Shown piece by piece: positions 1 to 7,104 of a DNA stretch of 64,000 bases; positions within the stretch are counted from its first letter, which is position 1; each line of letters starts with the position of its first letter. Below the pieces are notes generated by a model. That model searched no databases and was not told the origin of the DNA. It worked only from the letters and a program-made list of their open reading frames with translations. Source of the DNA: Actinomadura fibrosa (lineage in GTDB: Bacteria; Actinomycetota; Actinomycetes; Streptosporangiales; Streptosporangiaceae); contig NZ_CAACUY010000020.1 in the NCBI RefSeq assembly GCF_900659615.1, positions 17,379-81,378 on the forward strand, in the 5' to 3' direction. Made by a program: the position numbers and the translations under genes.

Positions 1-774
1 GGACGGAGAAGGCCACACGCCCGGCGCGCCGGGGCGGGTGGCCGCCAGCAAGTACGGTGTCGACATGCCCCGGTGCTGTGCCCTTAGGGCCGGCCAGGTT
101 GCAAGTCGCATCCGTCCGTGCGCATGGTGCAGTCCATTCACGCAGTGCTGTGCAACGTGCTGGAGGTGGCCGTCAGAGAAGAGGCCATCCCGTGCAATGT
201 GGCCAAGCTTAACAAGGTAGGTGCACCGAAGCACAAGGTGAACCGCGGCCTCACAGTCGACCAGGCGCGCGACGTCCTGAAGGCGACCCGCGACGAACGT
301 CTTCATGTACGTCTGGCGCTCCGCCTCGGCCTACGGCGCGGCGAACTGCTCGGCCTCCGCTGGGAGGACGTGACCCTCGTCGGCTGCCGCACCTGTGACG
401 GAGAGGGCGGCGAAGTGGATGGCGCCGAGTGCCAGACCTGCGCCGGTAGCGGGGTCGAGAGTGCCATTGCTTGTCACCCATCTGCATCACGCCCCTGTGC
501 GAGCACAAGGTGAGGCGGGCGGCAGAACGGGCGGATGCCGCCACACCTGCGTTCTCGCTGCTGCTGCACCTGGCATCCCGCCCACGTCGTCCGGAACATC
601 GTCGGGCACAGCGACATTGAGGTGACCATGACGATCTACGCGCACACGTCCCTCGACGACAAGCGCGCGGCGCTGCGGAAACTGGGGGAGGCATCGGCTG
701 AGGACGTTGCCGTCAGGGTTGCCATCAGAAGACCCGGAACCGTGTGTAGTTCCGGGCCTTCTGGCTGGTTTTGA
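1..774 (+). pseudogene. Degenerate tyrosine site-specific integrase (remnant of an older element)
   Basis: Fragments of a phage/pSAM2-type tyrosine recombinase. From about 118 the frame reads part of the core-binding domain and the first catalytic block (RLALRLGLRRGELLGLRWEDV, with the Arg of motif I at GLRRGE). It then contains a CRTCDGEG...CQTCAGSG cysteine pair and stops at 513. The box II stretch (CRHTC) is in another frame near 535-580. The end of the catalytic domain (GHSDIEVTMTIYAHTS, with the nucleophile Tyr) returns to the first frame at about 600-660. At least two frameshifts and loss of much of the middle make it non-functional. The 5' end may lie outside the window. It points toward the attachment repeat at 774, as expected for the integrase of an element inserted earlier at the same tRNA. 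Confidence 0.8.
727..762 (+). terminator. Hairpin terminator after the integrase remnant
   Basis: Stem AGAAG-A-CCCGGAAC pairs with GTTCCGGG-C-CTTCT around an 8-nt loop, followed by GGCTGGTTTT. It lies between the integrase remnant and the attachment repeat. The remnant's open frame now reads through it, another sign of decay. Confidence 0.65.
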
Positions 775-819
775 GGTGGGCAGGGGCGGGGTCGAACCGC
801 CGACCTTCCGCTTTTCAGG
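774..819 (-). repeat. Element-distal attachment site: copy of the tRNA-Phe 3' part
   Basis: This 46-bp stretch is identical, in the same orientation, to 13357-13402. It corresponds to the tRNA-Phe gene from the anticodon loop through the T arm and acceptor 3' strand plus 3 bp. The sequence diverges beyond 819, so no 5' half of a tRNA is present. It is the truncated tRNA end expected at the distal end of an element integrated in tRNA-Phe. Confidence 0.92.
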
Positions 820-1001
820 TCTCAGCGTCCAAGCGCTGTACTGACCTGCGAAAACCCAGGTCGCTCACGAGCGAAAATCCAATAAGCGGATTGCGTTCCC
901 CGCCAACCTATCACGCTGCGTCATTGGGCGACTATCCAGGACTCTCGGTCGGGGCCCAGAGGTTCGCAGTAGCTACCCCACGGCTGCCCGGTCCACCGAG
1001 G

Positions 1002-2183
1002 TCAGACGATGTCGGACGTGCTCGACCCCACACGAGTCCATGGTGACGCTTCATCCGAATCGGGTCTATCCAAGAAGTTCTGGGCGAGCTTGGCCCACTC
1101 CTGGAGGAAGGGGAACGCCTTCTCGACCCTGGTGATCGCGTCGGACATCCGCTTGAACGGCTTGCGAACTGCCGTTGAGATGTTTCCCGCCCAGTTCAAG
1201 AAGGCGACGAACTCCCCGAGTTCGGGAAGTGGTTCATCGTAGGTCACGGCGAGGGAGGCGATCTGGCGCAGGAGGCTCTCGAACTCGTCCGGCCACTCGG
1301 CGCGAGGAGTAGAGCTTACGAAGTCCAGGAGTCCCCGGATTCCTGTGTCCAGACTTCGCACCCGCTCGAGGAAGCGAGACGCGGCCCCGTCCAGGGAGTC
1401 TGCCGGCCCGCTGATTGCGGCGGCATAGCGGACGGTCACCGCCCTGCCAGCCTTGACCGAGCCTCCATCCCCCATCCGGGCGAAGTCCGCTCCGAAAGCC
1501 TCGTTGACGGAACCGAACGCTTCGAACGCGGCCTCCATCTCTGCAGTGTCCTCGGGGATCGCCTCGAGTTCCTCTTCGATACGGACCATGGCATCGAAGA
1601 GCCCGAGACGGTCCTCATCATCGGGACTGTCGGGCGGATCGCCTGGCTTTGCGACGATGACGCCGTTGAGGATCCGAGCCGGGGTGAGGAGGCCGAATCC
1701 TTCGCGTAGGCCAGCCTCAAGGGTTCGCTGAAGTTCTTGGCGGGCCTGGACCATGCCGTTCGGGGTGCGCTGGAAGCGGATCGTCCGCACCTTCGAGAGG
1801 TAGTAGGGCAGTTCGCCGCCGTCCGACAGTTGGATCGTGGGCTTGCCGGTGCCCTGCCGCAACGCTAGTTCGAAAACCACGTTGGGGTTGAGACCGCTGA
1901 GGTCGGCGATGACCAGGTCGGCATCCTTCACCTGCTGGCAGATCTGATCGAAGATCTCTCCGGTTCCGGGCAGATCGTCGGCCCTGAATGGAGTTATACC
2001 GAAGGGCTGGCAGGCAGCCTGGGTGATGTTCGCGTAGACGTAGAGACTGCTTTCGTAGATGTCGCGGTCCGGAGTTCCGAGTTCGGCCAGTGCGTCGCCG
2101 AGGGGGCCGATGGCAAAGCAGGTCCAAGGCTGGCTGGGTACGTCGTCGGGCTCGCCGGTGCAGGGCGGGGTGGTAACGGTCAT
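1002..2183 (-). CDS. DRHyd / nucleoside 2-deoxyribosyltransferase-like protein, putative effector
   Basis: 393 aa. Residues about 20-125 match the Rossmann-like nucleoside deoxyribosyltransferase/DRHyd superfamily: an N-terminal strand with FAIGPLGD, then DADLVIADLSGLNPNVVFELALR (Asp94, Asn101, Glu105), where Glu is the usual catalytic residue, followed by GKPTIQL. Members of this superfamily cleave N-glycosidic bonds of nucleotides and are predicted effectors in nucleotide-based conflict systems. Residues about 180-393 are alpha-helical with no domain I recognise. The ATG overlaps the stop of the upstream HTH gene (ATGA), so it is translationally coupled. As last gene of the cyclase/Crp set, I infer an effector or nucleotide-sensing role. 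The domain call is fairly secure; the function is inferred. Confidence 0.75.
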   Translation of the reverse strand: MTVTTPPCTGEPDDVPSQPWTCFAIGPLGDALAELGTPDRDIYESSLYVYANITQAACQPFGITPFRADDLPGTGEIFDQICQQVKDADLVIADLSGLNPNVVFELALRQGTGKPTIQLSDGGELPYYLSKVRTIRFQRTPNGMVQARQELQRTLEAGLREGFGLLTPARILNGVIVAKPGDPPDSPDDEDRLGLFDAMVRIEEELEAIPEDTAEMEAAFEAFGSVNEAFGADFARMGDGGSVKAGRAVTVRYAAAISGPADSLDGAASRFLERVRSLDTGIRGLLDFVSSTPRAEWPDEFESLLRQIASLAVTYDEPLPELGEFVAFLNWAGNISTAVRKPFKRMSDAITRVEKAFPFLQEWAKLAQNFLDRPDSDEASPWTRVGSSTSDIV

Positions 2184-2455
2184 CAGTCCGTGATCCTTTC
2201 CTCTGTGTATTCGATGCCTCGGGTGATGTCGTCGGTATAGACGGGCATTTCTCCGATGCCCAGGGCTTTGAGGACGCCGGCGGTCGGGACCCGGTAGTGG
2301 CGGCCGACGCGGAGCACCGGGCAGGGGAACTTCTCGTCCTGGATAAGCCGGTAGGCGGTGGCCTGGCAGAAGCCGAAGGCCTGGGCGGCGGTCCGCAGGT
2401 CGAGGACCAGCGGCAGCCGGAAGAGTTCGGGGAACGTCAGTGGCGAGCTGATCAT
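2183..2455 (-). CDS. Small AlpA/excisionase-type helix-turn-helix protein
   Basis: 90 aa from the ATG at 2455, chosen because it overlaps the upstream stop as ATGA; upstream codons only read through the previous gene. Residues about 18-55 (LDLRTAAQAFGFCQATAYRLIQDEKFPCPVLRVGRHYRVP) have the layout of the winged helix-turn-helix seen in AlpA/MerR-like excisionases: recognition helix plus an R-V-G-R-x-Y-R-V-P wing. Such proteins are often recombination directionality factors in actinomycete integrative elements. Here the gene sits between two coupled operon genes about 10 kb from the integrase, so it could instead regulate the operon. Confidence 0.7.
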   Translation of the reverse strand: MISSPLTFPELFRLPLVLDLRTAAQAFGFCQATAYRLIQDEKFPCPVLRVGRHYRVPTAGVLKALGIGEMPVYTDDITRGIEYTEERITD

Positions 2456-3168
2456 CGGGCGGCTCCGGCCGGGCGAAGTCGCAGGGTGCCCACTCGCACG
2501 CCTTCCGCGGGTCTGCGTGCTCTGTGGACGAAGTCCGACAGACCGATGCGCCTGGCGAGCGCGCCGATCCGCGCGCCTTCGATCGCAGTTGCCGGACCCA
2601 CGATCCGAAGTGGAGCGGAAAGATGGTCTCCGTCGATGGGTGGTTGGATCTCCAATTCCCACAGGTCGGTTGAAGGAACGTCTAGGTCGTTGATGAGGAG
2701 CGGATCGCTGGGGAACTCGATCCGCTTCGACAGCCGTCGGGCAGCGCGCCAGACGGGAGCGGAGGCAGCCTTGAGTAGTCGGTCACCGAGGTCGGGCAGC
2801 TCCTCATCGATCACGGACAGCGCTTCGAGGAATGCTGCAGTGAATTCGGCTTCGAAGTCCTCGTGGGTGACGCCGAGTAGGGCGTGGACCAGAGTCAAGG
2901 TCCTGCGCAGCCATGGGTCGGCGAGCCAAAGCGCGAACAGGCGCGTGCGGTCGTTCGCGTACTCGTTCCTGGCATCCCGGACTGCGGCCTGCCAGACGGC
3001 GGCGCGCAAGGCGATGTCACCGTCGTGCGCGCGGGTCGCGTTCCGCGCTTCGTGCGCGGTAAGCAGAAGAGGTCCCGAATCGGTGATGACCTGGAGACCG
3101 GGATGGTGGTCCGGGGCAACGTGCTCTTCGAGCTTGCGTGATAGGACGTGGTGGGACGAAGTGGACAT
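2452..3168 (-). CDS. Hypothetical alpha-helical protein of the Crp/cyclase gene set
   Basis: 238 aa. ATG at 3168 is preceded by GAGGAG, which overlaps the stop of the 584-aa gene (9 nt between genes), and its own stop overlaps the next ATG. No signal peptide or membrane segment is visible. The central part (about 70-150) is helical, with RLFALWLADPWLRRTL and FEAEFTAAFLEAL. I do not recognise the family. Tight coupling to the degenerate P-loop protein and the HTH/DRHyd genes suggests it is a component or adaptor of the same system. Confidence 0.65.
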   Translation of the reverse strand: MSTSSHHVLSRKLEEHVAPDHHPGLQVITDSGPLLLTAHEARNATRAHDGDIALRAAVWQAAVRDARNEYANDRTRLFALWLADPWLRRTLTLVHALLGVTHEDFEAEFTAAFLEALSVIDEELPDLGDRLLKAASAPVWRAARRLSKRIEFPSDPLLINDLDVPSTDLWELEIQPPIDGDHLSAPLRIVGPATAIEGARIGALARRIGLSDFVHRARRPAEGVRVGTLRLRPAGAAR

Positions 3169-3177
3169 GGGTTCTCC

Positions 3178-4932
3178 TCAGCTTCTGCGGTGGAGGTCAC
3201 GGAGGAATCGGCGGATCTGGGGGTTTCCATCGGCGCTTACTGCCTTCAGAAGATCACCGAAGCTCTCGGTGTCGGCCGGGTGCCGGGAGGCGAGACGTTG
3301 CCAGATCGTCAAGGCGTCCAGAAGCCTTCCGCTGGGTCCATGGAGGCGGATCGTGCGCTGGATGAGCACGACCGTGGACGCCCATTCGCTTCGGGGTCGA
3401 ACGCAGTCGTGGAACCAGCGGAGATCGACTTTCAGAAGGTCGGAGAACAGCCTGGTGGCGTAGACGGCCTCCGCTTCGCCATGCGAAGTCCACGCGACCA
3501 GCTCGCTCAGGAACATGCGTCGGTCTCCGCTGCGAAAGTGTGCGAGGAGGGCCTCGCGAGCGGCGCCGTCCGTTAGCGGGTGGTAGTCGGTCTCGAGGCG
3601 GCGGGCCAGTCGACGGATGATTGTCAGTGCAGGTCTAAACGGCGCGGTCGCCGAACCTGAGCCACAGGTCAGGGCCGCGAGGTGGTGGAGATGTTCGCTG
3701 TCGCCGCAGGTCCAGCCAGCGATGATTTTGGCTGCCTCGTCCGAATGAGAGCTTCCGTTCATGAGCGCGCGAAGTGCCGCCGCCGCGACCTGTATGGCCA
3801 AGGGCTCCTTCCGCAGCGCACAGCCCTGGACCTCGCTGAGACGAAGTGGACGCGAACGCATGGGGACCGAGAGTGCCAGCGCCCAACCGGCCTGCTCGAC
3901 CAGCGTTGATTCAGGAACGCCGGCCAGCCATCGCGGGAGGAGCATCGCCGGGCGACTGCACCAGGCGTACCGCAGAAGCGCGTCCGCCCAGCCGGCACGC
4001 GAGAAGACGATCCGCGATCGACGGTGATGCGCTGGCTCCACCCGGATTCCTTCGAGTTGCGCCGCTACAGTCAGTGCGCGTGCCCCGTCGAAACACCTGT
4101 CACCGGACACTTCGTACAGCGAGGCCAAACGCTCGGCCTCTTCGAGGACGATCCGAAGGGGGCGCCCGCGGAATGTGGCCGCCGAAAGCAGGACGTCCAT
4201 GACGTCCAGGTCTTTCACATGCCGGAGGAACTCGCTGATCTCCAGGTCTGCCTGGTGATCGAGGTGCGCGCGGACGTTGTGCGCTTCCTTCCTCGTCAGG
4301 CCTGTCGGACTCTCGTGGAGTATGAGCGCCTCGGCGACGTCCACGGCGTCCTGCGGAGAAGACCATGGAGGCAGGAAATGGGCGAGGAATCCGTCCGGGA
4401 GGCTACTCGGGAGGGCTCGAGGATCGTTGGCCCCAGTCTCGATCCTCATACTGAAGACCTGCCTCGAGTCCGGCGACAGGCACTGGACCAGATAATCGGC
4501 AGCCGCTGTCGTCGCTCGATCTGTGAGCCGTACTCCGGAAGGAACAACGATCACCAGGGTGGCTTGAGCCTCTCGCAGTCGAGCGGCCAGGCTCGAGAGC
4601 GACGCCGGAAACTCCAGGAGTCGAGCGGTCGTTTCCCGCAGGAGATAGCTGCCGTCATGGTCAGGGAACCAGCCCTGAACGTCGAACCTGTCGGGGAGCT
4701 GGATCGGTGTGCTGCCCGGCGTGCAGGTCTCTGCCAGCAGATGTTCGGCCATGGTCTGAATGCCGTGGGCGCCCGTGAGGACGACAAGGCCGCGCCTAGC
4801 CTTCCTGCGGGCCTCGCGCATGCGCCCCGGCATGACGAGAACGGCTTCGGGACTTCGTTCATCGCGGTGGTCGGCCGCGGAACCGTGGCCGTGTACGACG
4901 GCCATGGATGGACCTTGCGGACATTCGTGCAT
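3178..4932 (-). CDS. Large protein with degenerate P-loop-like N-terminus, conflict-system component (inferred)
   Basis: 584 aa from the ATG at 4932 (CGAGG about 8 nt upstream); the frame is open further upstream to 5019, overlapping the cyclase gene, and an ATG at 4905 is also possible. Near the N-terminus, RRGLVVLTGAHGIQTMAEHLL looks like a strand-loop-helix P-loop that has lost the G-K-S/T lysine, and about 75 residues later comes a hydrophobic strand (ATLVIVVPSG) at the place of a Walker B. The rest (about 180-584) is leucine- and arginine-rich helices, possibly solenoid-like. I read it as an inactive STAND-like or scaffold protein, but no family is recognised with confidence. It lies 65 nt after the cyclase gene and 9 nt before the 238-aa gene. 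Confidence 0.6.
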   Translation of the reverse strand: MHECPQGPSMAVVHGHGSAADHRDERSPEAVLVMPGRMREARRKARRGLVVLTGAHGIQTMAEHLLAETCTPGSTPIQLPDRFDVQGWFPDHDGSYLLRETTARLLEFPASLSSLAARLREAQATLVIVVPSGVRLTDRATTAAADYLVQCLSPDSRQVFSMRIETGANDPRALPSSLPDGFLAHFLPPWSSPQDAVDVAEALILHESPTGLTRKEAHNVRAHLDHQADLEISEFLRHVKDLDVMDVLLSAATFRGRPLRIVLEEAERLASLYEVSGDRCFDGARALTVAAQLEGIRVEPAHHRRSRIVFSRAGWADALLRYAWCSRPAMLLPRWLAGVPESTLVEQAGWALALSVPMRSRPLRLSEVQGCALRKEPLAIQVAAAALRALMNGSSHSDEAAKIIAGWTCGDSEHLHHLAALTCGSGSATAPFRPALTIIRRLARRLETDYHPLTDGAAREALLAHFRSGDRRMFLSELVAWTSHGEAEAVYATRLFSDLLKVDLRWFHDCVRPRSEWASTVVLIQRTIRLHGPSGRLLDALTIWQRLASRHPADTESFGDLLKAVSADGNPQIRRFLRDLHRRS

Positions 4933-4997
4933 ATCGAACCTCGGGCGGATACGGCTGGGCGAGCCAGCAGTGAATGGGAACTTGCAGGCCTGGGCCG

Positions 4998-5609
4998 TCA
5001 GATTCCGGCACGGCCGCAATGCTCGGTATTCGCCAGCGATGGAACCGGCACGTGGAGATAGCCCGTGTGCTCGAAGGTCTTCACACGGACGTGGCAGGGG
5101 GTGAACTGGGCTGAGTGGAGCCTCGTTCGACCGCCGGCGACATAGTGTGTGAAGACCTCAGCCGATAGCAGGAGCGCGAGGAACGTAACATCCGGATGGC
5201 TTCGGGCCAGCGCCTCACGAAGAGCGGCACTCTCCACCAGACGACTGACGTTGATCTTAGGTGCGGAGGTGGCGTGGACGTCGTCCACCAGCCCCGCGTC
5301 GATGGCCACCCTGATCCGGATTTGGGCGCGCTGGGCTCGCAGATCCGGATCCAGGTCGTGGAGGATCCGCTGGAGCTGGGCCGGGAAAGTGTCGATGAGC
5401 CGGGGGAGCGCTTCGTGGGACATGACCACGAGGGCGCCATCACCACTTTCCTCCCTTGCCGCCGATGCCCAGAGGCTGGTGAGGCCGGAAAGCGCGAACG
5501 CAGTTTCGACCGCCTGGTGCAGGGTCCGCTGAAGGGTGGGGAGCTGGGCCGCGGGGTGGCCGCTAAATCGCTCGGTGTCATAGGTGACGAAGGCACAGTA
5601 GGACTCCAT
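4998..5609 (-). CDS. Stand-alone nucleotide cyclase-like protein
   Basis: 203 aa. The ATG at 5609 is chosen because AGGAGGT lies 7 nt upstream; a GTG at 5702 would overlap the Crp gene but has no such site. It resembles a minimal class III cyclase homology domain: an acidic residue after strand 1 (Asp11 in VTYDTE), a hairpin ESGDGALVV with Asp57, strand IRIRVAIDAG, and INVSRLVES matching the N-x-x-x-R region. The C-terminal half aligns well with the cyclase-like domain of the chromosomal 603-aa fusion at 20767-22578 (RL-V/L-E, P-x-x-x-RVK, G-W/Y-x-H). No membrane segment. The family pairing with a cNMP-binding protein suggests it makes a cyclic nucleotide; activity and product are unknown. 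Confidence 0.7.
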   Translation of the reverse strand: MESYCAFVTYDTERFSGHPAAQLPTLQRTLHQAVETAFALSGLTSLWASAAREESGDGALVVMSHEALPRLIDTFPAQLQRILHDLDPDLRAQRAQIRIRVAIDAGLVDDVHATSAPKINVSRLVESAALREALARSHPDVTFLALLLSAEVFTHYVAGGRTRLHSAQFTPCHVRVKTFEHTGYLHVPVPSLANTEHCGRAGI

Positions 5610-5664
5610 TGCTACCTCCTGTGAGGTCGGAAGCGAACGGTTCCACTGTGGGATGGGTGAGGAA

Positions 5665-5694
5665 GGCGCGGTACCGGAAATCCGGTACCGCGCC
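5665..5694 (-). terminator. Perfect palindrome between Crp and cyclase genes (terminator or operator)
   Basis: Arms of 14 bp (GGCGCGGTACCGGA and its complement) with a 2-nt AA centre, starting 5 nt after the Crp stop. Read leftward, the hairpin is followed by TTCCTCACC rather than a clean U tract, so it may be a partial terminator or attenuator separating the regulator from the effectors, or a dimer-binding site. Confidence 0.6.
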
Positions 5695-5698
5695 AATT

Positions 5699-6322
5699 TC
5701 ACTGCACGAGCTTGCGGAGCGACGCCGCGTCCCTGATCGTTACAAGTCCGTGCGCGGTCGTGATCAACCCGCTCTCGCGCAGTTCACGCAGTGCGGCGGA
5801 GATGACACTGAGGTCCCGGCCGATCGACTGGCTGAGTTCGAGCTGGGTGAGATCGAGGGTTGACCGACCACTGGGCCCGGCAAACGACAGCCGCAGCAGC
5901 GCATGGATGAGCTGTGCTCGGGCGGGGAGAGTCGCCTGTTCGATCCGCCACTGCTCCGCCTCGATGAACCGGGACGTTGTCTGCTGGTACACCTCGGCCT
6001 CTAGCCGGTTCTTGGTCAGGAGCTCGCGGAACCGGGCGGCGCTGAGCACCGTGGCCGTGCATGGGGACATCGTGATGACGGTGGCCGTGCGCAGTGCTCC
6101 GGTTATGACGCCCAGTGCGCCGAGGGTTTCGACAGGCCTTCTCACTGCTGCTAGAAGAACTGCCCCCTCAGGGCGGATGATCTTTACCTTGACCTGGCCG
6201 TAGCGCAGGAGTACGACGTGAGTGGGTTCGTCACCCTGTCGAAGAATAGTTCTTTTGCTGGCGAACTTCCGTTCTGTCCCCGCTTGGGTGATCAGAGTTG
6301 CCAGCCGCATCGATGTCTGCAT
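5699..6322 (-). CDS. Crp/Fnr-family transcriptional regulator
   Basis: 207 aa from the ATG at 6322 (AGAGAAG about 9 nt upstream); a GTG at 6352 is possible. Residues about 15-115 form a cyclic-nucleotide-binding beta roll (KRTILRQGDEPTHVVLLRYGQVKV). The phosphate-binding cassette reads GALGVITGALRTATV: the Arg-Thr-Ala is kept but the usual Glu after Gly is absent. Residues about 150-207 are a winged helix (LDLTQLELSQSIGRDLSVISAALRELRESGLI). It heads the leftward gene set; a 14-bp palindrome separates it from the cyclase gene. It probably senses the cyclase product or another ligand and controls the operon. A spaced inverted repeat in the promoter region is a candidate operator. Confidence 0.88.
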   Translation of the reverse strand: MQTSMRLATLITQAGTERKFASKRTILRQGDEPTHVVLLRYGQVKVKIIRPEGAVLLAAVRRPVETLGALGVITGALRTATVITMSPCTATVLSAARFRELLTKNRLEAEVYQQTTSRFIEAEQWRIEQATLPARAQLIHALLRLSFAGPSGRSTLDLTQLELSQSIGRDLSVISAALRELRESGLITTAHGLVTIRDAASLRKLVQ

Positions 6323-6768
6323 GCAATCATCTTCTCTGGACTGAGTAGTCACAACAATCGCTCATTAACCAAGGAAGTGGAACTGCAGTGTTATGTGATT
6401 GTCCATTGGTTAAATTTGCAATTTCAAGTTGCGCTCGATATGCCACTTAGCCGCGTGGCGGCTTGCTCGAGTCTCATTAGCCAAAGGTGTAGGTGTGCTT
6501 GCCGCGGGCTCTTGAAGGTCGGGTCCTGATGGATGGCAGGGGCACGCCTTGGTGGCTGCTGGCGGCAGTAGTGGTGTCTTGAGTGAGGCCGGGCTTTGGT
6601 GCTCGCCTCGGACGAGCGACTGGTCATCTTGTTGCGTCGTGCGGTTTGACCGCGTGCCTGTGAACTGCAGGGCAGCGGCGAGATGGTTCGAGGCGTGGCT
6701 GTGGCGGACAGGCGGCCGGATGTGCAGTAGGCGGTGTGATGGTAGGGGTGGATGGTTAGGGTCCGGGT
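6323..6768. promoter_or_regulatory. AT-rich divergent regulatory region between the Crp gene and cutA
   Basis: 446 bp without a supported gene. The part from about 6340 to 6440 is markedly AT-rich for this genome and should carry the leftward operon promoter. It contains an inverted repeat TTAACCAA (6365-6372) / TTGGTTAA (6406-6413) with 33 bp between arms, a candidate operator for the Crp-family protein. The part nearer cutA is GC-rich and shows nothing clear. Confidence 0.5.
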
Positions 6769-7104
6769 ATGGCGCAGAACCTTGAAGTGCATGTGACGAC
6801 GGGCAGTCGCGAGGAAGCGGAGAAGGTCGTGCAGGCGGCGGTCGAGGGGCGGCTGGCGGCGTGTGCGCAGATCAGTGGGCCGGTGACGTCGGCGTACTGG
6901 TGGAAGGGGAAGCTAGAGAGGGATGAGGAGTACTCGGTCGTGATGAAGACGACCGAGGAGCGGCTCGACGCGTTGGTGGCCAGCGTGAAGGCTGCGCACT
7001 CCTACGAGACTCCGGAGATCGTGGCGGTGGCGATCGTTGGGGGGCTCGGGGACTACCTGACGTGGATCAAAGAAGAGACGGCGGCGCCGTCTTCGGACGG
7101 GTAG
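6769..7104 (+). CDS. cutA: CutA1 divalent-cation tolerance protein
   Basis: 111 aa, the normal CutA1 length. It shows the family pattern: an N-terminal strand with TTGSREEAEKVVQAAVEGRLAAC, then YWWKGKLERDEEYSVVMKTT, and the C-terminal HSYETPEIVAVAI...YLTWI. CutA1 forms a trimer of ferredoxin-like folds and is linked to copper and other cation tolerance, though its molecular role is unclear. It is cytoplasmic and usually a housekeeping gene, so its position inside an integrative element is unusual. Its last 38 bp overlap the end of the convergent TPR-HTH gene. Confidence 0.93.
   Translation: MAQNLEVHVTTGSREEAEKVVQAAVEGRLAACAQISGPVTSAYWWKGKLERDEEYSVVMKTTEERLDALVASVKAAHSYETPEIVAVAIVGGLGDYLTWIKEETAAPSSDG

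Noticed and set aside
774..850. Second functional tRNA-Phe
   Set aside because: Only the 3' part is present; beyond 819 there is no 5' acceptor, D arm or anticodon partner strand.
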